Origin: Lindgomyces ingoldianus
Taxonomy: Eukaryota; Ascomycota; Dothideomycetes; Pleosporales; Lindgomycetaceae
Direction: 5' to 3'
NCBI RefSeq assembly: GCF_010093535.1
Contig: NW_022985186.1
Location: 840,637-904,636, forward strand
Length of the DNA stretch: 64,000 bases
Shown here: in pieces, positions 22,641-35,359 of the stretch
Layout: each line of letters begins with the position of its first letter
How positions within the stretch are numbered: position 1 is the first letter of the stretch
Translations under genes and position numbers: made by a program
Notes under the pieces: model-generated
Told to the model about the DNA's origin: nothing
What the model saw: the letters and a program-made list of their open reading frames with translations, nothing else
The model's database searches: none

Positions 22641-25600
22641 CTTTCTAAATAGAATATACTTAGATACTAATATATATTAGTAGATTAAACTAAATTTATT
22701 AAATAAAACAAAGTTTATTAGCTAAAGAAGAAGAAAGTAATGCCTAAAGATATTACTACCTCCCTAAAGAGCATCCTTACTCTGTAGAAGAGTCTGGCTG
22801 TGCCAACATCCACTCTAACACTAAAAGGGCCTAGATTAGCTTTAACTAAAGTAGATCTAAGCCCTTAAAAAGCTACTTTAGTTCTAATTTATAACAAACT
22901 TACTGTTTCTTATAATCTAGTTATAGCCTTTATAATTAACTTATTTAGTTACTAAGTTTTAAGGACTAGGGCCTAGCCTATACAGTAAAATATGTACACA
23001 GCCCTACTAATTATAATTAAGTTATTCTAAGAAGTAATCTTTATAGACAATAAATTACTGCAGTCCTAGTTTAGTTAGGTCTAGAACTAAATTAAAGATA
23101 TAATAGAACTTACAATAGATAAGTGCATAAAACTTAGCAAAGTAATGCAGTCTCTATTATCCTAGTTTAACATAGTAGTAGACATTAGCATAGCTTTTAA
23201 TGCTAAAGAGGGCCTAGCTAATAGTAATAAGGAAGAGGCAAAAGGGCCTATAGACAACACTAACATAGCTAAGGGTTAATCTAAAGAAGATAAGAACCTA
23301 GAAGATACTAACAACAAAGAGTTTATAGCTGCTAATAACATAGAAGTTTTTACTAACACTTCTTTAAGTTCTAACTTTTTATTTATTAAAAAAGTTAAGA
23401 CCTAATTAGCTATAAAATAATCCTATAATAAACACTTAATTTAGTTAGAGTTAGGTAATATTAGGAAAAAAAAAGTTAAGACTATAGTAAATAATCTAGG
23501 CTGCACTAATATAACTGTCCCTATAAAAGGCACGCTAAAGAAAAGGAAATTCTTTAAAAAGCGTAAGTATAGGCTTAATAATTATTAGTATCTTTTCTAG
23601 ACTAATTAAAGTAGACCTTAAAAGCATTAAGTAGAGTTAGCAGGGTTGCTTTTAGTTTGCTAGGTTTAAATAGTTAGTTTATTTTCTAGATAGATGTGAG
23701 TTAGTGTGGCAGCAGTTTGCTCTAGCACTACACTTACTAATGCTTTCTCTACTAGAGTTAACAGATTAACCTTATAATAATATACCTACTGCATAAAGGA
23801 CAGCGTTTATAATCTTATAATAGGTAGCTAATATAATTAGATTATAGGCTGCACATAACTATTCTTGTAATAGATATAAAGTAAATTAGTAGCTATACAT
23901 TATTAAGACCTTTAAAGAAATAATGCTAAAGCTTAAGACCTTAAACACCTACAAACTTTCTTAACTTTTTAGAGTAAGTAGTATCTTTATTAATCTAATT
24001 AGTAAAATGTTTTTTTTACTTTTAATATTAATTATCTGTCTTCCTTTTCTAACTAGACTAGTGCTAATAAGCCTAATTTATGCGCCTAATTACCTAATAA
24101 CAGATCTACACTAATTAGAGATCCTGTAACATGCTACTATTATAGTAGCTTATAAGAGAAAGAGGAGCAGGACTAGATATTAACTCTGTTAAAGGTAAAA
24201 AAGTATTTTTATACTTTAGCTTATAATTTTCTAGTAATAACTAAAGATATTATGCTAATAAATAATACATAGAGCATTTAAGATTATAACAAATTTAAAG
24301 TATAATTAAAAAAGATTAAAGACTAGTTAAGATAACATACTTAATAAGCATTAAGCTAAACCTAACAGGGAGAGTTCTTTAATGTGTACTATTCTTCTAA
24401 CCTTGCACGCCTATGCCTTAGCTAAAGAGTATGCTAGAAATAGAAGTTAGGCTTAGAATATAAGTCTTCTAGTTTAACTACCTTAGTATTATAAAACATA
24501 AGCTTTAGAAGCTTTATGTTGTAGTTCTACATATAAGGCAGATAGAATTAGGTAGCATCTAGTAGATTACCTACTACCTAACTATAAACTAGTCTATCCT
24601 AGAGCGGCCACTCCTGGACAACAGTAGAGGGGAACCACATCTAGGACTAAAGCTGCCCTAGATAGGGCAGGTAGAGGCTGCAGTAACAGCCCTACTAACA
24701 CTAATTTATTGCACCTCTATTATTAACAAAAGGCTAGTCTAGGTTATAGTTAAAGTTAAAAGAGGGAATATTATACTTAGGTAGAATAGCAGAAGAATAA
24801 TAAAGGTTCTAGTCCTATAAGAAAATTAGCTTATATAATAAAGTAGCATAAAAGTAGCTTATGTTAAGGTAGGTGTAGCTAATACTTCTCTTCTCTTGTC
24901 TAGTTAGACTATAATTAATGTAGGTAAGGTAAGTAGTTGTAATGTAATGCTAATTAAGCATCTTTTAAATAAACATTTACTACTTAATACTTAGCATAAC
25001 AGCTACAGGCCTAATAGGCTCTTTATATATAGAAAGGTTAGAAGGCAAAATAGCCCTAGCAGATGTGTACATAAAGAGTAACATAGTAAGCAGATAAAAA
25101 GCAAAATAACAGGAAGTATAATATAGTAAGTAAAAAGTAAGGAGAAAGTATTATAGTAGATTAAAGGGAATTAAACCTAATTTAAAAGGGCTAAGGCTAG
25201 ATCTATTATTACATAAAGCTAAAACTAGATTTCTAGGGGCACTGCCTAAAATAAGATAGCGCAGGACTAATATAATTATAATAAAAGCAGATGTTACTAA
25301 TAGGGCAAATATAGTAGCAGGGCAGAAATGTACATGCACTATACAGAGCAGTCTATAAAATAACCTTAGGATACATAATATTAACTACCTTGCCTATTAA
25401 ACTAGGCAGAATTAGAATAGAGATGCTAGATACAGTAGTAACACATAAAAGGGCTACATATAACTAGCTATAAGTAAAGACAGGATGTTATAAGTTAACA
25501 CTAATAATCTTAAGTAACTAACTTTACAACTTGTTAATAGACATAGTAAAATAGAGTTAGACTAGAATCTAATACTAAATAATTAGAAAGGGTAAGGCAT

Positions 25601-25799
25601 TATTATTCTTAGACACTAACTTTACGCGCGTAATTATTTAGATCTAACTATTAAACTTACTGCTAAGTATCCTACTAATAAAGAAAGGTGCTGTCTAGCT
25701 AACAGCAGTAACTATAAAACATATGCTGTTACACAATCCTTACCCTAGATCTAGATTATGTAAGAGTATAATAAAAACACTAACTTTTAGTTGTAAAGT

Positions 25800-28700
25800 A
25801 GATAGAGAGAGGCTAGGCAGATTAAAGCTTTAGAGTAGGTCCTTTAGTAGTTAATTAATTCTGTCTAAGAAAAATTAGTAGACTTTATTAGCAAAGTAGA
25901 ATTCTGTTGCAACACCTTTAAAGCGCTTAAATAAAAAGTTATTTAGAGAATTAATAGTGTTGTTCTAGACTACTAATATACACCTTTGCTTTAATAAAGA
26001 AGCATAGACTTCTAGGTTAGTAGGTTTCTAAAGTAGATTAGGTAAATAGATGTAGAAATAGAATATAGATACAGACTAAAACTGCTAGATTCTAGGAAAA
26101 AGCGCAATAGACTTCTTATTGCGCCTAGCTAAGTCTAATATCTACTAAGCATATTCTTAGTTAGCAGGTCCCTGCCTTATTCTTATATTCTTTGTTAGCT
26201 GTAGAACAGTAAAGTATGGCTATAAATAGGAGTTCTAAAGGCAGGCTTATACAGTCTGTGACCTCCTACTGCGCGAAACAATAGGAAGGATCTAGGCAAA
26301 GTCCCCTTCTAACAGCACTAGGATACCTTTAAACAGGGAGTTGTTCTTTATAATATTCTGTAGTGTACAGTTAACTGCTTTAAAGCAGTACTAGTGCTGT
26401 ATTAGGACCTTATCCTATATAATTAAATCTGTCTAACAAATAAGGTCTGCAGCAGGAGAGTCTACACGCATAAAGCAGGTAGATCTGTTTTTAATATTAA
26501 TAGGTATCTTAAACTAATAATAAGCAGTGCAGCCACTAGGATAGAAGAGCGCAGCAATGCTAGATAATGCTACGCATAAAATAATCTTATGTTAGGTCTA
26601 AAGATAAGTGTAAATAGTCTTATATAAAAAGGTCTTTCTAGTTCTGCTAGGGCCCTAAATAAAGTAGTAACTAAATTATAGCATAGTAAGGATAGACTAA
26701 GTAACAGCATAAAAAACTTTTAGTTAGGCCTTATTTAGCTTATTATATGCATTAGTATAATTAAGATCCTACTCTATAGTGTTGTAATTAAGCTGCTTAG
26801 CAACTAATAAATTAATAGCCTTCTACACCTAATATCCTTATAGCATAGGTATGTTAAAATTAGAAAAGTTCTTTCTAAATAACTTAAGCATAGCCTAGTT
26901 AATTAGCTACAGGCACAGATCCTTTATAAAATTAGTAATGCTAAGGAGCAACACTATTTGTTCTAAGCAGAGGGGCAGGTTGTTAGATAGATGTTAGAAG
27001 AACTTGTCCTATAACGCTATAAAATTACTTATATTCTTAAAGACTAAAGCCTAGAGAAAGACGCAACGTAACTTAAAAGCAAGTGCTAAATGCTAAAGCT
27101 TAAGAAATATATACTGCTATAATCTGTCTTTAACTAAGAAATTAAGAGCTAAATAGGCGTCCTTAAAAGTAGGTTAGATTTAACTATTAACTATGTAGAA
27201 ATGTTTAAAACTAATTGCGCCTAAGATTTATGTAAGAAGCATTCTAAGATAGAAACACTCTCTAGAGGAAGAACTGCAGAAGTAGACATAACTAATAAAG
27301 TACTAATTATGTTAAAACTAAGTCTATTTACTACTATCTTTCCCTAGATTCTAATAATACTAGGTTAGAAAGTCTTAGTAAAGAAGATCACACTTATCTA
27401 TGTAAAGGGCATTATACTCTAACTATCTTATTAATAATAATTTTTTCTGTTTAACTGCAATCTCCACCTGTTTAGCACTATCCTTATTATAAAAGGTGAC
27501 TATATGCTGTTCTAGTAAATGTACTGCTAATTAAATAATAAAAGGCTTCTCTTTATAAACTTTAAACTCTATTAATTACTAAACAGCCTTAGTTAGTCTA
27601 ATATAGCGCATGTTTAGATACTAGGCAACCTTGTCCTTTTACTAGATACAGATAATAACCTAATTAGTGCCTTTATAGATATACTTATGTATATATTTAA
27701 CTAACTTTATAGAGGCACAGACCTCTACATTAACATGTGCGTTGTACTTATATAAAAGGTATAGACTATAAGGCACTACCTAGTAATTATTAACTATAAT
27801 GTTCTAACTATAACACTTTACAACTTAAGTTAAACTAAGTTAACGCTAATATATAGAATAACTGTTTCTACTAACTAGAGTCTTATTAGTGTATTCCTTT
27901 AAGAATTGCTTCTAACAGGTTGCTTAGAGAGAACGCTTTGTAGTCTGCATACAAGGCATGCTGGGATTTAAGGTTTTACATAGCCTATAAACTATAGTAG
28001 TTTTAATAATGTTACTTAGGACTCTATCTAGATCTTAAGCCTTTATAAGGAGCTTAGCTTATATAACCTAATTAATAAAGTTTAGATTAAGGAACTAATT
28101 ATAGTAATTATAACATAGAAAAAGTAAAATATAAGTATAAGGCAAACTCTGCTTCTAGTACTTAATAGTATACATAATACTAGTATACTAGCTAAATATA
28201 TAGTTAGTCTAGAGGTCTGCAAGGAGGGAGTTAAGACGCAGCTTAAAAACGCGCGCAACTAGATCTAGCTAATCTAATAGCTAAAAGGACGTACTAATCT
28301 CCCACTCTAACTCTAGCTATTTAGAATTAGTAGTAAAAGTAATAAATAAAGTAGGTTAACTAAGCTTTTAAATAATAGCTATAGAGTCTTAATAACACTG
28401 CGTAATAAAGCAACTACTGCTAATATAACTTAAAGGAAGAATAGTCTAAATTCTAACTAAATTAGCCTAAAAGTTGTTTTAATTTAATACATTACACACT
28501 TCTTAATATAGATTAGCACGTAACTATCCCTAATTTGCTGCAATCTACTGTAACTTTCTCTGTTTACACTAAGCTTAGCAGTTAACAACAAATTACTAGA
28601 ATAATAGACTGTAATTAAAAGGCATAATAAAACTGCTACGCTAGGGAAATAGGTAAAATTAGTAATACTTAGAATTAGTTAGAGTATCCTAGGTGCAAGA

Positions 28701-29400
28701 CATGCGTAAAGTACGCAGCTGTAAACTATAGTAAAACCTAAGGGTACCCTATAGGAACATTAAAACGTAGTGGAGAGGCTAATATACTGCATGTGTATGT
28801 TTAATCCTTTAGTATAAAGACTAACAGTGTCTTAAATTAGGGCTAAGTTAGTAGTAAAAAATAAAATCTTAGTTATAATCTTTAACTAGCTTATTATAGA
28901 CTAGAGCAGTAATCTCTTTAGCAATAAGTAGGTTCTCTTAATGTTAATTAGCCCTAGCCTGCACAATTAACTGCAGTTGTAGATTAAAAGTAATCTATAA
29001 TTTCTTATCTTACTTATAAGCTTACTGTAACTGCTTATATACAGTTTTGTACATCTTAATCTAAGGATTGTTGTAATCTGTCTTAACTATCTGTAGCAGC
29101 TGCGTAAGTATAGTTAGATTAAGACCACTATTAGCCTAATGCCCTATACGCGCACTGTTAGCCTAGGCAGGATTGTAAAAGTACAGCTGTGCGTAGGAGA
29201 GGACGTCCCCCTTAGCAGGCTCTAATAGGCTGTGCATATAGTACATCTCCCTTATAATCTAAAAAACCTTTACGCCTATGCTACACACACCCTAATTTGT
29301 TTGTTTATAGTTAGCTAATGTAAAAGCTAAAGCTACATTATATAATTAAAGATGCTTTTAAAAGAATCTGCTAAGTAGGTGCCTGCCCTATAAAAAATAA
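25800..29400 (+). pseudogene. Degenerate second coding region of the 10.3-kb element
   Basis: Long plus-strand frames interrupted almost only by TAA/TAG can be followed, for example ~27490-27900 (LLFINFKLYQLLNSL then FIDILMYIFNQLYRG). The even spacing of stops at former Gln/Trp codons argues for real ancestral coding sequence. Frame changes occur, possibly introns or indels. I could not assign a family: no polymerase, helicase P-loop, tyrosine-recombinase or DDE motif was seen. Confidence 0.35.
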
Positions 29401-31278
29401 CGCAGGAATAAAGGTAGATCTAGAAAAGTTAAAAAGTTAATATTACTTATTAGGCAACATATAAAGTACTAAGGAGAATCTGCCTAACTCTTATTAACCT
29501 ACTCTTTAGGCTAGTAAAAGGCACTGCAGTTAAGACAGCTACTTATAGAATTCTGCATTAGACTAAAGTTAATAGGAGTAATATAGTCTACAGTAGTAAT
29601 AATATATGCCTCTAGCAAATTGTTCTGTAAGAGACTAGCCCTTAGTTGCTTCTAATCTTTACGCACAGATAGGGATAGAGCAGGCTAATCTAGAGTGTGT
29701 TAAGAGGGTAGGAATTAGATAGGTCTTTATAAAGTTAGCTGTATATTATAATAATGTATATATATAGACAGTGTAGGAGGAGTGGAAGTTAGCATAAAGG
29801 ACTTAAGAGGGGTTAATTATATATTATAATAGATCTAGACAGATAGCGTAAAAGGAGTAAAGGAGAGCGTAAAAGTCTTAGGAGGGTCTTAATATGTATA
29901 AAATAATTAATTAAGCACTAGTGTTCTACTTAATGCAGTATTACGCCTAGCATGTGCAGGTCAGCTCTAGCATAGACTTAATTAGACTGTAGTAGCACAA
30001 GCTTAAACACATTTTAAAAGTTATACATTAGAGTTAACATTAGCTAATAGCTAACGCGCCTAGATAAAACTAGATATAAGTGCTAAAGAATATAATAATT
30101 ATAATAAAGCAACATACTGCACAGCTATGTCTATTACACTAGTAATAAGGAGCTCTAACTTTATTAGTAGGGAAGTTAGAAAGGGGTCTGTAGTTATTAC
30201 AGACTAGGCAGAAAGTAGGCAATAAGTCTATATAGCAATAATATAAAGGGATAACACTGTATAATAGGAAAAGAAAGACAGGTTAAGAAAGAAAGGTACT
30301 AATTAAAAAAAGTTAAAGCAGATTAGAGATAGATTAACTTTAAGTAAATTAAAATCCTGCCTATTAAAATAGGGCGTAGTAAGGCCTATGCTACACTAAA
30401 TAAATTTATTTCTTTAAGGTCTCTAGAAGTATAACCCTTTCTAAAATAGCGTCCTTATTAAGTTTAGGAAAGGACTTAATTAGGCTAAAAACCTCTAAGA
30501 AAAAATTCTATATAAGGAAGAATTTAAGCTATCTAAACTTATTATCCTAAGCAATAGAACACCTCTAAGCCCTTACCCCCTATGCAATAGTTTGTAGTAT
30601 GTAAATATGCTCTTAATTTTAATATAATTAGTATAGCTTTATAGCTTAAAGAAAAAAAGAAACAGTTAAAAGTGTTTTACATTAGGCTAATATTATGTTA
30701 GGTGTAATCTTAAGGCCTTCACAATCCTTTGTAGAGGTTAGTGGATAACATAGAATAACCTAATACACTTATGTACATTATAGATAGCTATAATATAGTA
30801 GCTTGCTATAACTTATTGTTATTATAAAGTAAGGTTAACTAAGGCTGCAAAAGTATTAAAGCAGATAATGTCTAGTTAGGAAAGATTAGAACAGGTTAGA
30901 GCAGATGTAGAGCTGAAGCCTAAAGTCGCACTACTGTTTTGCTTAACTAGGGGGAGATCCTCTGGAACCCCCTTTTTGCCTGCAGCGGGCTTTGCTTAGA
31001 AGGTCTTAGCAGAGCTGATTACATTTAGCAGGAAAAATTACACTATAGAAGTAATTTTTACACCCCTAACTGTGCAGTAGTTGATTATAATAGGAAAAAA
31101 AGAAGACTAGATTAAGCATGTAGCATAGCAGAACAATTACTTAAAGCTTAAAAACAAACAGTAACACAGCTTTTTAGTTACTAATTTTCTACCAATCAAA
31201 TCAATAGCCGGCTTATATCCGGACTAATAGGAGAGAGGGCTTGGCGGTAGAGATAGTGTAATATTTGATGCTGCAAAA

Positions 31279-31393
31279 TGCTGCAACATGCAGCAATTTG
31301 CAGCAACATACTGTTCGAGCTTATTGCTCGTACTATGTAGCAGCTTTCGTCAAACGTTCCTACTGTCTTGACAGTAGGTGCGCATATCTGACA
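31279..31393 (-). repeat. Copia-A solo LTR, right piece (115 bp)
   Basis: Reverse complement of LTR positions 1-115: it ends ATATCTGACA at 31393 and contains the hairpin-like CGAGCTTATTGCTCG. It is nearly identical to 3013-3127, joins 20974 when the insert is removed, and is followed by the target duplication CCTGC. The ORFs across it (31196-31630 minus, 31265-31450 plus) cross repeat boundaries and are not genes. Confidence 0.88.
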
Positions 31394-31788
31394 CCTGCAG
31401 AGGCAACAAACTACACAAGCTGCAGCTCCACAACCAGGGCTATGATTTAGTCTGCACGTAAATAGAAGCTGCACCATACGTGGCGGTATTAGGCGGTGAA
31501 AGCAACAGACGCAACGCTGGAGACCGCAAGGTGCAAAGAAGAGGAAGACTGTTGCGGGAGCGAGAACGTGTCGGGGGCGGGAACGCGATAAGCTAGGGCT
31601 AGAATGCGTTGCCTTAATTAAAGCTAACAATTAACTAATTTCTAGATAACTAATCTTAAATTTACAGAAACTTTAGATTCCTAAAGAGGGAATTTTGCTA
31701 ACCTAATTAGAGCTGAGAATTAGCTAGCTGTTATTTAGTCTTAAGTATTGCTTTACTTAAAAGCTCGCTCTGCAATTATATAACACTA
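31394..31788. other. Spacer, partly GC-rich and unmutated, no gene recognised
   Basis: 31400-31465 repeats 20496-20560 (AGCTGCAGCTCCACAAC then CTGCACGTAA), confirming that the solo LTR and its insert interrupted one ancestral spacer repeat. 31480-31600 is unique and GC-rich. 31620-31788 is A+T-rich with no motif. Confidence 0.5.
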
Positions 31789-33656
31789 ACGTACTTTATA
31801 GGCAAGTTGCTTACACACCTAAGTTACTTACTTTTGCTAAGACCCTACTACACTACTTTTCTTACACTAATGTATTTCTAATAACACTACTTAAACATGT
31901 TAAAGGAATGTTAGATGTAGCTTACACTCTAGGCTTTTAAATAAGACGCAACACTCTCTAACTAACGCGCTGCAGCTATCTATAGAGTCCCTTAAAAGAC
32001 AATAAGTAACTAACGCACTAGACAACTTTTCTAAGCTAATTATACAGCTAACTTATAAAAGCTAGACAATAATAAAAAGCAGGTAATTGTTTAGCACATA
32101 CTTAAGCTAGATGCGTAAGAATTTCCCCCCTAGCTAGCAGCTGTAGCTAATATAGCTAATTCTTTACACACTAAGTGTAATATAAGCTATGTTAGCATAA
32201 ACTAGCTTAATATGTTTATTAAGTGTTACTTAAAGCTTAAAGTAAAGTTTAAGTGTAAGTATAACTATAAAAAAGCTTTTTATAAAGATCTTATAGTACT
32301 TTAAAGCTAGTTTAACTTTATAAAAAATATTAAAGCTAAGTATAGCATTTAGAATAATAACATGTACAACTTTAATAAAATAGAGTTTATAATAGGCTAA
32401 ATATCTACTAAAGCAGTTGTTATAGGTTTAGAGAGACAAGGACAGCTAAAAGTAGTCTAGCTAGGTAACTAGAAGTAGATAACAGCTATCTAGGGAATTA
32501 ATGCTAAAAAGTAAGCTATTCTGCTTTTTATTATTTTTTAGAGTAGTAACTACCTTTTAAACTAGTATAAAAAAGAAAATCTACTTTAGAATTAAGTTAT
32601 TACAATCTCTAAGCACAGCTAGACTACTAATTAGCTTAGTCTAGACTAGTTAAAGCACTTTAATGTGTATATAAAAAAGTGTACTATTAGCAGCTACTAT
32701 CTGCTAGTTATTAATAGCTATAAAAGCTATAACTTACTTTATTTTTAGTAATACTATAAAAATAATAAAATTATTACTATTTACATGCCTTTTTACTTAT
32801 TGCACCTTTTATAGCTAGTTAATGTAGGTTATTTTACTTCTTTAAAAAAGGTGTATAAGCACTAAGCTAAAAACCTAATGCATAACTAAATTACTTATAT
32901 TATAAAAATAAAGTTCTTACTATGCTTTAAAGTAGCTTATAATGCTATAATTACTTTTAGTAATATCTAAGAAAAGTTTTAAAGCGCTAGATTAGTTCTT
33001 TTTAACCTATAATAAGTTATAATAGGCCTTAATATAAAGTTGCGCACTCTATTACTACTACTACTTATATATAATAAGCTCTAGCAGTTATAAACTTTAA
33101 GTAATACTTTAAAACTTAAGTTATAATTAATGCTTATAAAAATAAAAATTTAAAAGCATATAAATAGTTTACTAACTTCTATAGTTAAAGTGTTTAAAAA
33201 GGTCTTAAAAAAGGCAGTAATAATTATGTATAAGCTAGTGTTAGTGTAATAAAAAATTACTAAGCTTTAAGCAGCTAATAAGGCTGCTACATAACATAAA
33301 TTATATAAAAAAAAGCAAATTAAAGTAGAAAAGACTTTAACAATTTAAAAAGGCTTACACTTAATAGCTTTAAAGAAGTTTAGAGCGCGCAGTAATAGGA
33401 AGAAGGCAAAAAAGCAGGTGCAAGCTAAAGTAGGTAAGCTATTCTAAAGGCGCTGCAGATAGTGCAATTAGACTAGGCATAATATGTAAACATGTAAGTA
33501 AGAAGTAGAAGTAGTATCTAAATAATATTCTAGGCTGTACTGTACTATATAGTGCTAGACCGGGTTGTTATAGGCTATAATAGAGTTTGTTAGGGTGGGG
33601 TCTTGGCAAAAGTGAGCGACTCGGGTGTGTGAGCAACTCGCCTATGAAGTACGTTA
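31787..33656 (+). mobile_element. pogo/Fot1-like Tc1-mariner element, copy 2 (dead transposase)
   Basis: The element is 31789-33654 (1866 bp) with ACGTACTT..AAGTACGT termini, flanked by TA at 31787-31788 and 33655-33656. Translating through stops on the plus strand gives the fungal pogo/Fot1 transposase pattern: YNFNKIEFI (first Asp region, normally NMDE-type) at ~32368, a GINAK..FIIF block at ~32500-32540, and a SHLLQ-LDVGYF-like block near 32800. This family cuts and pastes at TA. The 3' TIR (33600-33654) is entirely unmutated (GAGCGACTCGGG), the 5' TIR partly mutated. Confidence 0.9.
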
Positions 33657-34141
33657 TTAACTTAAACTTAAATAACATTATAAAGAAAAATTATTAGCTA
33701 ACTATAGGTTATATAAAGCAGTTTAAAATATAATTTTAAGAGCTAAAAATAACTAATTAAATTAATTTAGTTATTAATAACAACTATATAGTATACTATG
33801 TACTATATATTGTACTTTTTAGAAAGTTAATTAAGAACCTGCTTATTAAGATGTTACATGTACTACATTGCTAAAGGTCTTCTTAATTATAGAATAACTA
33901 AGCTTAAATTACCTAATGAGGAGTTTCTACTAACTACTATAGACTTGAAGAAAAGCTAGCGTTCCTTGAAACTAAGAGTATAACTAGAGCAAGTTCCTCT
34001 AATAAATTTGTAAACTTACGTCTTTACATCACAGAAGTCCTGATTCCCTATTATATTGCAAATCTTACTATTGTAAACCATCTTAATTACACACTTACCC
34101 GTGTTACCCTCTCTTACCTAACTCCCTTCTGCCGCCCTTTC
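33657..34141. other. A+T-rich transition to the second gene island
   Basis: It contains the second copy of the 59-bp repeat (33811-33869, also at 20578-20636). From ~33950 the sequence regains TCA, TGA and CCA triplets; the 3' end and downstream region of the membrane-protein gene lie here. No other gene seen. Confidence 0.5.
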
Positions 34142-35359
34142 TCAATGTCTCACAGCAGACATTTCATTCGCCCATCCAGCGGGGACATGCCTCTGTTCCT
34201 GCCCTGGAAACGGCGCCGGATTCCCAGGCGAGTACTCCGGCACTGGATTCCTAGGCTGATACTGCGGTGCTGGACCTCCTGGCTCCACTGGGCTTTGTAC
34301 CACCGTACTTGCTCCATAGTACGTGCTTGCTAACGGATCTGATGCTTGGTTCAACGGCGTAGCAACCTCCGGCGCTGTATATCCCATAGGGGTTTTGTCC
34401 TGAAGGGTAGCAGCTACTACATAGCCCCCGCTGTTGCCTGGCGACGGTTGGAAATTGTTCGGGGCAGGGGGGTTATGTTGAGCAGAGACATCCGGTGTTT
34501 TCCCGTTGCGCCGGAGGAGAATGATAATGACTACGGCAACGATACCAATGATTGCGATGCCGCCAATCACGCCCCCAACTATGATACCCGTTTTCGCTGT
34601 TCCTCCAGGCGGGCTTCCGGTCGGGTTAGAAATTGGGGATGAAGGGGAGCTAGTAGGGTTCGGCCCAGATATGATGCTGGGGGTAGTTATTGCAGGGCTC
34701 GAGGTTGGAGAAAAGCTTGGAGTGGTAGTCTTTGACTCTATATCGTTGAGTTAGATACGCTAATCAGTTGCGCGATAGGGGTGGGGGAGAGAATTAAAGC
34801 CAACGTACGATCCCCAGGGTTCTTTTCATAGATTGCGACGCCCGTATATCCCATTGCAGCGCACCAGTAACCTGTTTTTGGATTCGAGGCTCCCGATGAA
34901 GAATATAATACATTATAGCTGCATGTCGACAACAACAACCCACTGTTTCCAAATGGGCCGAATCAACACGCGATTCCAGAGAAGACACAAGTGAAGCTAA
35001 CTTACCAGTAAGAGCTCGTACTCCCAAGCAGCACGTATCCGCTTGAGCATCCGTGCCAGATGGAACAAGAGGAGCCTTTCGTACAGAAATCATATATAGA
35101 CCCCGATGTGGTGATTGAAAGGGTGTCAGAATATGTTGCAGGGTTCCCTGAAGATAATCAGCAATATTTCTTTGAATATTCAATGCCGGACGGCATTTGT
35201 ACAGATTGTATCTCCGCTTATACTGCCTCCAGCATACCACCCGTAAACAGAAACAGCCCTCGGCAGCAAGGCTGGTGCAGTGATCAGCGGCTCAGGGGCG
35301 GATATCATTGTGGCGGAGATATGGTTGACGAGAAGCCCCAGTGGAATGAGTGGGAGCAT
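34142..35359 (-). CDS. Secreted/type I membrane protein with six-Cys ectodomain (4 exons, 342 aa)
   Basis: The model is complement(join(34142..34737, 34809..34942, 35006..35147, 35203..35359)). Introns: 35148-35202 (GTACAA..TTCAG, CTGAT branch-like), 34943-35005 (GTAAGT..ACAG), 34738-34808 (GTACGT..ATATAG, TCTAAC branch-like). The total of 1029 nt gives an open frame ending in TGA; an in-frame TGA abuts the ATG upstream, fixing the start. The protein has a hydrophobic N-terminus (MLPLIPLGLLV, likely signal peptide), an ectodomain with cysteines 74, 80, 86, 100, 107 and 127 rich in Ser/Tyr/Gly, a Ser/Thr/Pro stalk ~146-194 likely O-glycosylated, one membrane span ~195-219 followed by RR, and a Pro-rich cytoplasmic tail. 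The layout resembles fungal cell-surface or sensor-like proteins, but it does not show a canonical WSC domain, so no function is assigned. Neighbours are repeats only. The first intron's exact donor is the least certain. Confidence 0.82.

Larger units (their letters stand above)
20975..31267 (+). mobile_element. 10.3-kb degenerate element of unknown class inserted in a Copia-A LTR
   Basis: The insertion is exactly bounded: ATGCTGCAAAA occurs at 20964-20974 and again at 31268-31278, and removing the insert with one copy restores a 381-bp LTR. No TIR, LTR or poly(A) tail was found at the ends. Both ends (20975-21300, 31180-31267) are unmutated, the interior heavily mutated. An ORF begins ATGACAACGCCAGATAAC at 21282 (MTTPDNNQSRPNNKPPSPK) and degrades after ~30 codons; near 22500-22630 a Cys pattern (CXKC..CANCYYS) follows. 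A second degenerate plus-strand frame, readable from ~26.1 to ~28 kb, has no motif I can name. The 11-bp duplication would suit a LINE or a Mutator-like transposon, but neither RT nor DDE motifs were seen. Confidence 0.65.

Noticed and set aside
25151..25339. 62-aa minus-strand ORF within the 10.3-kb element
   Set aside because: No motif, and the element's coding sense appears to be plus.
20975..31267. Helitron, LINE or tyrosine-recombinase (Starship-like) identity of the 10.3-kb element
   Set aside because: I looked for TC..CTRR ends, poly(A), RT boxes and recombinase residues and could not find any; the class is left open.
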